This document shows, piece by piece, positions 21,944 to 32,535 of a stretch of 64,000 nucleotides of DNA. The notes beneath the pieces are model-generated. The model made no database searches. It was not told the DNA's origin and was given only the letters and a program-made list of their open reading frames with translations. Made by a program: the position numbers and the translations under genes. Numbering within the stretch: the stretch's first letter is position 1; each line of letters begins with the position of its first letter. Source of the DNA: Melastoma dodecandrum (Eukaryota; Streptophyta; Magnoliopsida; Myrtales; Melastomataceae); the NCBI GenBank assembly GCA_029817715.1, contig JARUPY010000473.1:7254001-7318000 (forward strand), given 5' to 3'.

Positions 21944-23174
21944 CCATCTGCGCCAGCATAGCCTCTATGGTCGTTTCAGTGGCAGCTACATAGAGAATGA
22001 AGGGTTTTCCGTATTGAGGGGGTACCAGGACTGGTGGGTGTGTTAGATACTTTTTTAAAACGTTAAACGCTTCTTCGTGTTTCTCTGTCCACTTGAAATC
22101 ATTTTTTCCCCTTAATAGGTTGGCAAACGCCTCAGTCTTTGCTGCGACATTTCCGATGAATCTACGCAGGTAATTCACCCTTCCAAGGAAAGCTTGTAAT
22201 TCCCTTTTGCTTCTTGGTGCTGCTAGATTCTGGATGGCTTTTACCTTGTTTTGATCAACTTCAATGCCACGTTGATGTACTAGGAAACCCAAAAATTGCC
22301 CCGCTTTATCCCCAAAGGCGCATTTAAGTGGGCTTAGTTTAAGTTGATGTTTTCTCATTTTCATGAAAGCATTTCTGAGATGGTCGACATGAAGTTCTTC
22401 TTTTGTCAACTGGACGACTATGTCGTCGATGTAGACTTCTACTGTCTTGCCAAGCGAAGCATCGAATATAGCATTCATTGCTCGCTGATAGGTGGCACCG
22501 GCGTTCTTTAGTCCAAATGGCATTACTACCCATTCGAATATTCCTAAAGGACAACTGAATGCTGTTTTATGTACATCTTCTTCCGCGATGAAGATCTGGT
22601 TATAACCGGAGAACCCATCCATAAAGGACGTAATCTGGTGCCCTACTGTCTTATCTATAAGGTCATCTGCGACAGGCATAGGGTACTCATCATTTGGAGT
22701 AGCATGGTTCAAATCTCTAAAGTTTATACAGACTCTAATTTTGCCGTTCTTTTTTAATACGGGTACGATACTAGAAATCCACTCTGTATAACGTGACGTC
22801 CTTATGTATCCTGCTCGAAAAAGCTTTTTAACTTCTTCAAAGACTAGTTGTGTCACTTCCCTAGTCATGCACCTTGGTGCTTGTTGCACTGGCTTAAAAT
22901 CTTTCTTGGTGGGAAGGGTGTGTTCCACTAGTCTATGGTCTAACCCTGGCATCTCAGTATAATCCCAGGCAAAGCAATCCTTAAATTCTTCAAGTACTCC
23001 TTTAATTGCATCAAAGAATTCTTTATTAAGCGAAGAACTGATTAAAAGAATCCTAGGAGAAGTCTCGCTTCCCAAATTAACACTAATTAATGGGTCACAC
23101 GGTGTCATCAAAGACTCGCGGCCCTCGGTTCCACCTAAATCGGTAGACACGGGCTTATTACAAGCGCTAGGCAC
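21897..23174 (-). pseudogene. Reverse transcriptase of the Tat element
   Basis: The frame is continuous over 425 codons. It includes the linker motif FKDCFAWDYTEMPGLD, the palm motifs INFRDLNHATPNDEYPMP and DGFSGYNQI, the catalytic YIDD (codons near 22422-22434) and the thumb/connection segment LQAFLGRVNYLRRFI. All RT catalytic aspartates are present. It enters and leaves in frames different from its neighbours: protease is one frame, RNase H another. Confidence 0.9.
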
Positions 23175-23391
23175 TTTAAGCGTTTATGAGTTTATTGAAA
23201 ACCAAGAGATGGGTTGTCTACAGCAATGGTGTCCCTGGTAGACTTGAAATCGTCGACGGACATCAGCGACTGCTTCGGTTCTTTCTTCATTCTGGTATAT
23301 AGGTCCCTTCTTTTAGAAGTCTATCGGGCTCCAACTCCGCGACAGCATATTGCTGGTTTTTTCCAACTTCATTTTCATTTTGGCCGTTCGT

Positions 23392-24342
23392 CTATCTCTT
23401 TACGGGGTTTTCACTCGAATTGACGTCTTGCAGGACTTCCTCTATGTCCTTCGCAGTAAGCTTGTCTCCCCATCCAGATGGAGCGATTGGGTCTGTCTGC
23501 GGCTTAGGATGTGGTGTCCCATAATCCACAATGTAATCAAACTTTCCAGATGGTTGGCCAAGAGGACCTACAGTAGGGTCGCCCAGCTTATATCGTTGCT
23601 CCAGAGTAAGGTCCTTGAAAGTGTTGCTCATTTCTGCATGCAAGATACCTTTCTCACAACAAGAGTATTCATCAGCCCTAATAATCTCAACTTCAGAGTC
23701 AATCTATAACATCAACTCTCTATGCAATGTAGATGGGATAGCTGCGGCTTTATGGAGCCAGTCGCGGCCCAACAGAGCATTAAAAGTAGGAACTATGTCT
23801 ATCACAAAGAAAGCAGTTTCCTTTCCCTGGTGACCCACTTCTAGGTGCACAGAGAAGACCCCTAAACATTCAGATTTCCTACCGTTAAAACCACTCACTG
23901 CGACTTTGGTTTTAATCAAGTCATGAGGCTTATATTCAAGCATTTTAAACCTGGATAAAGGAAGCACATTTATCGTTGCTCCATTATCTTCAAGGACCCG
24001 ACTCACCATAGTACCGTCAAAGGTAGCTGTGATGTACAAAGAGTGCATGTGTTGTTTCATGCTATCAGATGGTTTCTCCAGCCAATGAAGTGGAAAACCT
24101 GCCGGACAAGCTGGTGAACAAGGAAGAGACACCTTACCTCTTGCGGTTTCCACTTTTCGATTATTGGCGAAGTCTACAGGCAAGGTGAGAGCATTATAGC
24201 TCATAATTGGCCTCTTTTCGCCATCAGCATCGCTTGGGATTTCATTCCGAAGAGGGGTATAATCAAAACTTGAGCCAGGCCCTTCTGAATGGTCTGTAGA
24301 CTCAATATGCTCTGCTTCAGTGATCAATCCCATTGTAGACAC
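23392..24342 (-). pseudogene. Retropepsin-like protease of the Tat element and linker to RT
   Basis: The aspartic protease is in 24342-23704. It has an active-site motif LEDNGATINVLP (DNGA variant of DSGA, common in plant gypsy elements), a flap-like hydrophobic segment and the terminal NALLGRDWLH. A further same-frame block (23643-23392) is Pro-rich linker sequence. Stops separate the blocks. Confidence 0.75.
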
Positions 24343-24398
24343 TCAGGCAGGTAAAGCGGCCCCTGAGAGGGTAGGCCTAGGCCTCTTAGCGACGTGAC

Positions 24399-27265
24399 TT
24401 AGACGTCTGTCCCATCTCTTTCGAGCCCTGGTGGCAAAGAGGTCTTGCCAACTGCTTTCTGCCAATGTTTCGAAGAGTTAACTGCTTTGATTACCCTTGA
24501 TTTCTTAGAACCAAGGAAAGACTGACATACCTTGACAAAGTCTCCATCGAATGGATCGTATCCCACTACTGTCCGCGTAGGTACCTGTTGCGTTTCTGAA
24601 TAACTGTTAGTTTCGCAAGTACCTATGGCTGCAGAGTGTGCGGGTTTGACCATGATCTCTCCGTTCGAAGATAAGTCTACAAGCTTGAGGAAGTAGTTGA
24701 CACAACATGGGGTGCATAGCTAAGTGATCAGGATCCTATTCTGAGATATTAGCTTGCATTTCTGACCGAGCATCCTTTCGTCAAGGAACTGAGCTATCGG
24801 TGGTCCTGTCCGGATTGCCTGGATGTCTACTTTAGACGTCCCGTGTATCGGCTTGCCCCATTTCTCCTGTGGCCTTTCGACCCGCTGAGTCCTGATAAGG
24901 ACGTCCCCTTCTACAGTTCCAGAGTGGGATTCGTCGGTGTGACCGTTTCTTTCGTGCCCTAGCTTTGCCCCTTGTTGGACGGACGAGTCATTAAACTCCA
25001 GATGTTGTTTGGGGCGCTCAAAAGTGCTGTTGTTCAGGTGCTCTGCCTCGACCATGGGGACCACCTCTTCCTCCTCGGGTAGCTGGTCTGCGCTCGACAC
25101 TTAGAGGGCTTTTGAACCCCCTCTGAGAGTTATTAGAGGCACTTCGCGAGCTAGGGGAAACTATTCCCATTGCCACTTCTTCGAGCGGGGTCAGATCGTA
25201 CCATACATTCCCTTGATTGTTCTGCAGATACTTCCTGAAAGTATTGCACCTATCAGTGGTGTGCGTGTCATCCATATGCCAACAACAGAGGTTGGACGCC
25301 ACTTCTTTGACCGGGCAGGTGACTACACCTTTGCCAGCCAAGCGACGGAAGAGGGCATTCGCTATCATGGTCTCCCCAGGGATCTATATGTCATGCAGGG
25401 AAAAATCAGTATTAGTCTCGATGAAGTTGATGTCTACATCAGAAACATCGAACATATGAATGGCAATTTCATCGTCAAAAGGCCTATCGTCGACCATAGT
25501 GACTTCGTCTACTTCAAGGTAGCATAATTCTTTTGACTCGATTAGGTCTTGAATCATGTTCCTAAATGATAGACAATCCCTGGTCGTATGTGTGAACAAC
25601 CCATGCCACTTGCAATAATTCCTAGTTTTCTCCCTTTCCGTCTAGGAGGCTCTGTGGTCGGGTTTGAACATAATCCGCTTCCGTTGGACAAGCCAGTCGA
25701 AAATTGCATCCGCCTTGTCTACGTCGAAAGAATATTTTCTTTCTTCGTCAGACTTTTGATATGCTTTCGCTTTTGAATTCTTCCTTGCTAGTGGCTCACA
25801 AACCGTTGCTTCGCCTTTCACGAATTCGGCCATGTCTACTTCAAGGGTTTCTAATTGGTAAGCGTGTTTAGACTGGGCCTCTTCCATCAGCAACTGATGA
25901 TACTCAGTCGCACTCCTGGCCAAGTCATAAAGATCATTGAACCTTTCCCCTTGTAGTTTCTTCTGGAAAGGCATAGACAACGCGTTTAACGCGATCATCA
26001 ACTGGTCCCTTTCAGGAATTGCAGGTCTACAGCGAAGCAGCGCTTTTCGCAAATGCATGAGGAATTGTCCTAGGTGTTCCCTGGCGGTCTGTCTAAGCCG
26101 CATTACCTCGAAAATCGACATGGGCGTGTCTAGTCGAGCAAATGCTTTTATAAAGAAAGATTGCATTTCTGCCCATGATGTTACTGACCCGGGAGGCAAA
26201 CTTGCATACCATGTGAAAGCATCTCCCGTAAGTGAGTTCGGGAATAATTTCAACTTCCAAAAATCATTGGCTGCAGCATCCCCCGCTTGATGGGTGAACC
26301 GGGCTATGTGCTTTATAGGCGTTATCTCATCTTCCCCTGAAAAGTGGGTGAAATTAGGTACTCTGTATCCCTTCGGCAAGGGAAAATCTCTGTCGATGTA
26401 GGCAGGGTATGGACTCCTGTATCGACCAGGATCGTCCTGCCTGATAGCCCTAGGTACCATCTACTCCAAGACTGAGCGATTGTCTCCCTCAATTTTTGTG
26501 GAGGTGCATGATCGAACTGCTCACGTGCACCTGGCTCACTTTCTCCGGGGGATAAGGCATCATCACGGTAGCTCGGGATGGCTGCGGGTTTACCGAGACA
26601 TTCGCGAAGAAGCTTTCTGCCTGCGGTAGACTTCCTATAGCTGGAGCTTCCCTTGACGGTATCTCCTCTACAGGTGCTTTACCAGGTCGACGAGGGGGTA
26701 TGCCACTTGCATATCTGGTTGTTTCACCCTGCGCCTCAACATCATCGTCTACGGGGTCTACTGCATACACAGCATTTGCCCTCCAAGACGTAGGAGATCG
26801 AGAGGTAGTAGGCCTTGTGGGGGACATCCTATCCCTATTGCAGGCCTCTGTAGCGCGTTGGTTAGCGCTGTTCCAAGTCTCTTCCTCTTGGAATGATACG
26901 TTGCGCCTCCCTACGCGCCTGGCATCTCCCATGAAAGAATTCTCCCTGCCTATTGGGGCGCTTGGCCTTGCAGTAGCATTTGGCCTATTCAAAGCGCTAA
27001 GTTGCTCCAAAATCTGGGCTATATTATCTTGTAATCCAGTGACATGTCTGTTCATCAGGTTCCTCATATCATTGAATTCTTTGTGGAACTCCAGCCTAGA
27101 TATGAACTCAGAAGGAGTATGTGCCCCGGAATCAGGTTGATTCGTAGTCTCTTGGCTTCCTAGAGCCGCGGTCTCGACATTTTCGCCTCCCGTTATAAAC
27201 CGACCGTCTCCATCTAATGGAGGTGGAGGGTCGCGATTAGCTCCGCTCCTGGTACTCTTTGCCAT
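24399..27265 (-). pseudogene. Gag of the Tat element, broken into several frames
   Basis: The N-terminal part is 27265-26489 (start MAKSTRSGANRDPPPPLD). The central retrotransposon-gag domain is at 26460-25642 (FTHFSGEDEITPIKHIARF, ANDFWKLKLFPNSLTGDAFT). Zinc-finger-like motifs are at 25640-25550 (CKWHGLFTHTTRDC) and near 25280 (CCWHMDDTHTTDRC). A Glu-rich tail follows at 25100-24720, and a further block reads to 24399. The frame changes after the N-terminal part and again near 25100, with in-frame stops at 25642 and 25384. Gag would form the cytoplasmic particle; this copy cannot. Confidence 0.8.
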
Positions 27266-27287
27266 CTGTAGACTTTAAGCCTTCCGT

Positions 27288-27306
27288 TCTCCCACTGTGG
27301 TCGCCA
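27288..27306 (-). other. Primer-binding site of the Tat element
   Basis: Element strand TGGCGACCACAGTGGGAGA, six bases after the LTR end CGCGAACA. A related site occurs at 37466 in the plus-strand Tat remnant. I cannot name the tRNA with confidence. Confidence 0.6.
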
Positions 27307-27312
27307 AAAACG

Positions 27313-28425
27313 TGTTCGCGTCGAAAACGGATCACGTCGAAAATATTTGGCAATAATACTCACAGGGTTTGTAGATGTGGTCGCCAGTAAGTAAATGTAA
27401 TAGATTGAATTAAATATGCGAAGTTTTATGGTCGCCATAAAAATAAAGCAAGGACGGTGGTGCAACGTCGTAAACTTGCTTCTGGGCGCTGCAGACTAAG
27501 CGACGAGGTCATAGCCTTGCCGCTGAACGCTGCAGTCTCGCGAACTTGAACGATAGGGTCGTCCTAGACTTGGCGCTGGACGCTGTGGACTTGGGAGTCT
27601 GGGTGATGACGTCGTAGACTTGATAACAGAGTGTTGTAGACTTGTGACTCTGGATGGCGAAGCTTGGTTGATGGGCTTGGTGGACCGTGTGTGGTCGTAT
27701 GTAGAGGCGGATATGGATACCAAGGCTACGGTTGCTCACCTAGTGGCAGAGTCGAAGGCGGAATCGCGTGCCGGGATTACGGTGGATCGTCCTGGCGGTG
27801 GAATGCTGGCGAGGAGTTGTTACCAGAGCTACGGTTGCTCACTCTGATGGTGGAAGTGAAGGCGGAGTTTGGTCGTCGGAGCTACGGTTCCTCACTCTGA
27901 CGGTGGAAGTGAAGACCAATGAAACTTTAAGAGTTTCGCCCAGGTCGAGGAATCCTAACAACTAAGGGTTGATGAGCAAATAAAGCTTCTGTTGGCTGAT
28001 TTGATCGTATTTTTTCCAAGGGAAGATCTCCTCCCTTTTATACTCGGTCTGTTACGACCTCTGAAGATCCTCTAATCTAAACCACCCCCGTGGATCTCGG
28101 AGTCAAGAAATTGTCCTCTAAGACGTGCCACTCATGCGGACGTGGGTTGTAGACTCCACTGATTTCGGAGTTAACAAACTGTCGTGCAACCCGAGGGGAC
28201 GTGGGTCGTAGACTCCACTGACTTTGGAGATAATCCATCCTTTGAGACGTGTGACCTGTGCAGATATGGGCCGTAGACTCCCACTGCTCTCGGGGTCACT
28301 AATCAGTCGTGTGTAGATTATGGCTTTAGGCCTGGTGTGAGCGCTGCGTCCTGTCTCACGCGGGCGCCGCGTCCTATTGTGGGTTTTGTTAGAGAGTAGG
28401 CCCAGGATAGTCCATCATGTCAACA
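27313..28425 (-). repeat. 5' LTR of the minus-strand Tat element
   Basis: 1,113 bp, from TGTTGACATGATGG at 28425 to GCGAACA at 27313. It includes a TATA motif, GAGTATAAAAGGGAGG on the element strand near 28031-28047. It matches 15617-16594 over its first 977 bp. Confidence 0.85.
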
Positions 28426-29164
28426 GTACTTTAGTACGAACCATTTCTTACAGTATGAAAGTGCTTCGTATTTTTGTATGAGCTATTTCCTTCAGTACAA
28501 ACCGAGCTCATACTATAATACGAATCGTTTTTATACAGTACGAAATATCTTTGTACTTTAGTACGAACCTAGTTCGTCCTGTAGTACGAATTGTTTCATA
28601 CAATAGTAAGGATGTAATTTAATACTTTACTATGAATCTAAGTTTCATTATGTATTAAACGTTTGGTACATTATGAAGAGTTTCCTATTACGAAACTTTA
28701 AGTGGGCCACGTACTAATTCTGTTCTCAAGGGCAAAGAATCTAGGGAATTTTGCGATCTTCCCATTCATACAAAGCCCGTACAAAGCCCATAGTACTTGT
28801 AAGAAATAGTTTCATTTTACAAAAACGTTTAGTACGATACAAAGATTTTACCGGTCATTAACAAACCTACATCTAAACCTAAATCTTACGATTTTTGGTA
28901 ATTCCTTCTGTTATGAATCTATGAAATTAGTCCCTTCTAGGGACCTCCCTCTTTCTGAACACACCAAAACTCCTCTTTCTTTTTCTTGGATTACTCCCCC
29001 GCGTCACTTTGGGGCTTGTACTAGCAGGTTGGAGGTCGCACGTGAATCCGGGTTGGTGAGTTCCCAGAGTTGGATTGTCGTTGTTTGATGCGCCTTCAGT
29101 CCGATTTATTTGATTGATCTTGAGAGTAGGGGAGGATGAAATACGGGTTTATGGCGGTTTTGGG
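28426..29164. other. Repeat-rich flank left of the MULE
   Basis: 28426-28620 is packed with variants of AGTACGAA; for example GTACTTTAGTACGAACC occurs at 28426 and near 28551. The rest (28621-29164) is plain sequence without a recognised gene. It ends with the MULE target site CGGTTTTGGG at 29155-29164. The adjacent Tat LTR begins exactly at 28425, so this is the DNA into which both elements inserted. Confidence 0.5.
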
Positions 29165-29924
29165 GAAGCGGCTAACGGTACGTGCACGTAACCGTTACTT
29201 AGTTTACTAATTAATACTAAATTTTTTTAGTAAATTTTACTAAAAGTTGACCGTTACTAACGAAGTAAACACAAAATTAGTAAAAAATGAAGTAAAATTT
29301 ACTAAAATCCGGTCAACTTTTAGTAAAGTCAACGCAAACTTAGTAAAAAAGTATGTAAATTTTACTACTTTTTTACTGTTCATAGTAGTTCAAATTTACT
29401 AATTTTGCGCTGACTTTACTAAAACATTTCTGTTAGTAACGTCAACGCAGAATTAGTAAAAAAAGTAGTAAAATTTACTGCTTTTTTTATAAATTTTGTG
29501 TTGACTTTACTAAAATTTTTCGTATTTTAGTAAAGTCAAACCAGTTTTAGTAAAAAAAGAAGTAAAATTTACTACTTTTTTTACTAATTTTGCGTTGACG
29601 TTACTAACGGAAATGTTTTAATAAAGTCACGCAAAATTAGTAAAAAACGTAGTAAATTTTAATACTTTTTACTGTACGAATTAAGCCGATAATTAGTAAC
29701 TGTTTACTAATTCTGGTGTATTTTTTAGTAAAAAACTCTTCCACTTAGTAAATTTTACTAATTTTGAGTTGTTTTTACTAAAAAAAGTAGTAAACATTTA
29801 CTAAAAAATGAAGGCGTTTACTAACAAATTTACTAATTAGAACAGTGTTTCCGAACCTAACTCCGAACCTATTTATGTAGTGAAATTACCTGTCTACCCT
29901 GGTTACTAAACTTATTACTAATTT
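29165..29924 (+). repeat. Left terminal inverted repeat of the MULE
   Basis: It pairs with 35149-35820 from the end through CTTATTACTAATTT. It contains about 28 copies of TAGTAAA or TTTACTA in 760 bp. Its outer 35 bp hold the near-palindrome TAACGGTACGTGCACGTAAC. Confidence 0.9.
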
Positions 29925-30293
29925 CGGATGACCGAAGTCGTCACTCCGTTCGTAGCGTTTGTAACTCTCGGCGATCGTCCCCTTCGTGCTCCGCTTTCCT
30001 TTCCGGCCGCCGTGTGTGGTGTTGTGGATCAACTTCGAGGGCGGCTATTCTGCAAGTTTCCCCGCTTCTGTTTTGCAGTATGTCTTTTCGCGTGTGATTA
30101 GGGTTTGGGTCGGTGGTGGGCGTCCTCATTTGTTTGGGTCTAGGTCTTGATTGTCGTTGGTAGTCCTCCTGAGTTGTTGTTTGTTGGTACTCGTACTGTT
30201 TGTGCTTGGGTTTTACTTGGTTTGGGTTTGTGCTGTTAAGCGTGTACCTGGGATCGGGAACGGTTTGGTGGTTTTGGTTTAATTTGTTAAAAG
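29925..30293 (+). other. Leader between left TIR and Ulp1 gene
   Basis: GC-richer DNA between the TIR and the first clear Ulp1 exon. A 5' exon or promoter of the Ulp1 gene probably lies here, because the first clear exon has an upstream stop (TAA at 30280) and no nearby ATG. No TATA box was assigned. Confidence 0.35.
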
Positions 30294-32288
30294 CACAATC
30301 GAGTTTGAGTTGGTGGATGAAGTCACAGTGGATGAAGTGGATGAGGAAGGCACGGGTACCCCCATAGCAACAGCAAGGGAGAAGGATTTGTTAGGAGAAG
30401 AACGTGATGCAGAATTTGAAGAGGATCCCACAACTGAAGTAGATGACGACGCAGAGCATCCCATGGATGGTGATCCGGAAGTGGGGAAAGGGGTGAGGAA
30501 GATTGGAGAAGAGGTTGAAGTGCATTTGAAGGTGACGTACGATTACATTTCTATTTTTAAGTCAGTTTAACATCATTGATATTGAAGTAAGCTACACTAT
30601 GATTCACAGGAAAGTGGATCATCGACAACGGCTGTCTTCAATAGAAAGACCACTCGTCGTACGGCCGAGAGGAAGCTGTCCTCATTTAACCGCAGTCCAT
30701 TTGTCCCGCTTAAGCCGGTAACAAGGACAAGAAAGCGTGGACGGTCTTCCATCCCTGAGGTATAAATGGACTGCAGCATACCCACTCGTCGTGCCTCGAC
30801 TGTGAGCTTCATGAGGATTATTAGGTTTATCAATTGTTGTAATTTGTGATGGTTAGGCACTGCAAAAATACTTCCCAGTGGATGTGCCCGTTAGTGAGCT
30901 CAAAACATTAACACCGGCTCAGTGGTGTGTCATTGAGTACGCTTGGAATGAGGACCGAGACAATAGGTTAGTGTCACTGTCTTCGGATATTGGGATATTG
31001 GGATATTGTTTAAGTTTCTTCAACCTGTTTGCATGGATATTATTTGTTGCAGTGAATGTCTTTGTATGACCGAGTCCGCACACGTTAATAGGCATGCGAT
31101 GCTACTCTTACGCCACTATTCGTTGTTGCAGATTATAGACTTCCACGCCGTCATGCTACAAAGTAACATGGATCCCGAAAAGAGAAGGATTTGGTACCTT
31201 CCAAGTTGGTTAGGGGTAAGTGCTGATTTACATGATGTTCCAAATCCACCAGATGTAGCCTGAACTAACCACGAACCGATTTCAGAATCTTGCATCGACG
31301 CAATATAGTGCAGCCAAAATGCCCGTCATAAGCAAAGCAAATGCCGCAGCCTTATATGCGCACTTCAAGTCTCACAACGGGAAGAACCACGAAGTGCAAT
31401 GGGTAAGCATTCAGTCCATGTAACTGTCTTAGTGCCTATCTCCAGCTACTTATATTTTACTAATTTACGACCTTTGCCATGTTCTTTGTTTACTAAACTG
31501 AATGTTATGCCCGTTTGCAGATTTTTATTCCGCTTTGCGTCACGGAATCACATTGGGCATTACAGATTGTGTCATTCAGGACAAAAGAAGTCCTCATAAT
31601 GGACACAATGTACAAAAAACTGTCCAACGTCGGGGACAGAGCAGACCTTCATCATCGTGTATTAAAGCTTCTAAGCGTCGTTATGGAAGAGAATCGGGTC
31701 AAATCAAAGGCAAAAGGGTATCAATTACCAGACATTTCCAGCTGGAAAATAATATATACGACGAACGTGCCCGACCAGATGGCTGCCGGGAATGAGTACG
31801 TCCAACTACATTACCCGATTTTCTTTTAAACTTTATGAACGTAAGCAGCCGATTAAACATATTGTGCATTGCTGTTTCTGCAGAAGCGAATGTGGAATAT
31901 ATGTCATGAAATTCATGACATTGGCTGAACCCCCGTTAGGTGCCGACGAAGTGGTAAGTTCATTAACTCATTCCTAGCATTACTGTCAAACACTTACATT
32001 CTTCGCTGGATTAGGCCGTATCATCCTACCTGTGTTAGACTGTCTTCATGCTGGAATTCTAGATATGGTGTATTGTCGTTTCTTTTCACTGACAGCTGTC
32101 CCAAAATGCATGTATGTGTGGGTTTGACCGTAGGCATTGCTGATAGGTTGAGACTGGTTGTTAGCATGATCAAATGGCCTGGGAATGAGGTTAAGAAAAG
32201 AATACAGCAGAAAGTTAAAGATGATACGAACAAGAAAAGTAAGAACCTGCAGAGCAGTGATGCTTCAACATGGGATGCAGGTCGATAG
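30294..32288 (+). CDS. Ulp1-like (C48) SUMO-protease gene carried by the MULE
   Basis: Seven exons can be read with GT-AG borders: about 30294-30531, 30610-30759, 30857-30966, 31053-31215, 31286-31402, 31521-31795 and 31884-31953. They join in phase with no stop. The first parts are acidic and then basic (RKTTRRTAERKL, RTRKRGRSS). The protease module has all four expected residues: His in ESHWALQIV (31551), Asp in VLIMDTMY (31602), Gln in VPDQM (31776) and Cys in SECGIYVMKFM (31891). Family role: cleavage of SUMO or related conjugates. The 5' end is unresolved. The last exon is uncertain; 32140-32288 encodes a Lys-rich tail in a frame I could not join. It is tail to tail with the transposase. 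Confidence 0.75.
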
Positions 32289-32535
32289 ACACTTGACTGA
32301 CCAGATGCATCCTGTACATTCCTTGAGCAAGACATGCCCAAATCCTAATCTAGCCACGCTGTTGTAGTGAACTTTCTGCAGTCTTTGTGTAGTCCTTTGT
32401 TGTAATAGTTGGCAACCTACTCAATCGAAGTTGCAATATTGGAATATGTAAATTTTGTGACAGAACAGTCTGTGTGTACATAGCTAACCTTTGGTAATTG
32501 AATGAACAGGTTGATGTTTTGTCAAAATACTGCCG

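Larger units (their letters stand above)
15617..28425 (-). mobile_element. Tat-lineage Ty3/gypsy retrotransposon with antisense PMD ORF
   Basis: The element is read on the minus strand. Order: 5' LTR 27313-28425, PBS at 27288-27306, gag, protease, RT, RNase H, archaeal-type RNase H, integrase, then a plus-strand additional ORF, polypurine tract 16595-16610, and 3' LTR 15617-16594. Two RNase H modules plus an extra ORF between pol and the 3' LTR are marks of the Tat lineage. At least four frame changes and several stops break gag-pol, so this copy is dead. The 3' LTR lacks about 135 bp of its terminal part, so a target-site duplication cannot be tested. GTAGAC/GTCTAC is strikingly frequent throughout. 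Confidence 0.85.

Noticed and set aside
29941..30129. 62-codon minus-strand frame next to the MULE left arm
   Set aside because: No domain, and it is opposite to the leader of the Ulp1 gene.
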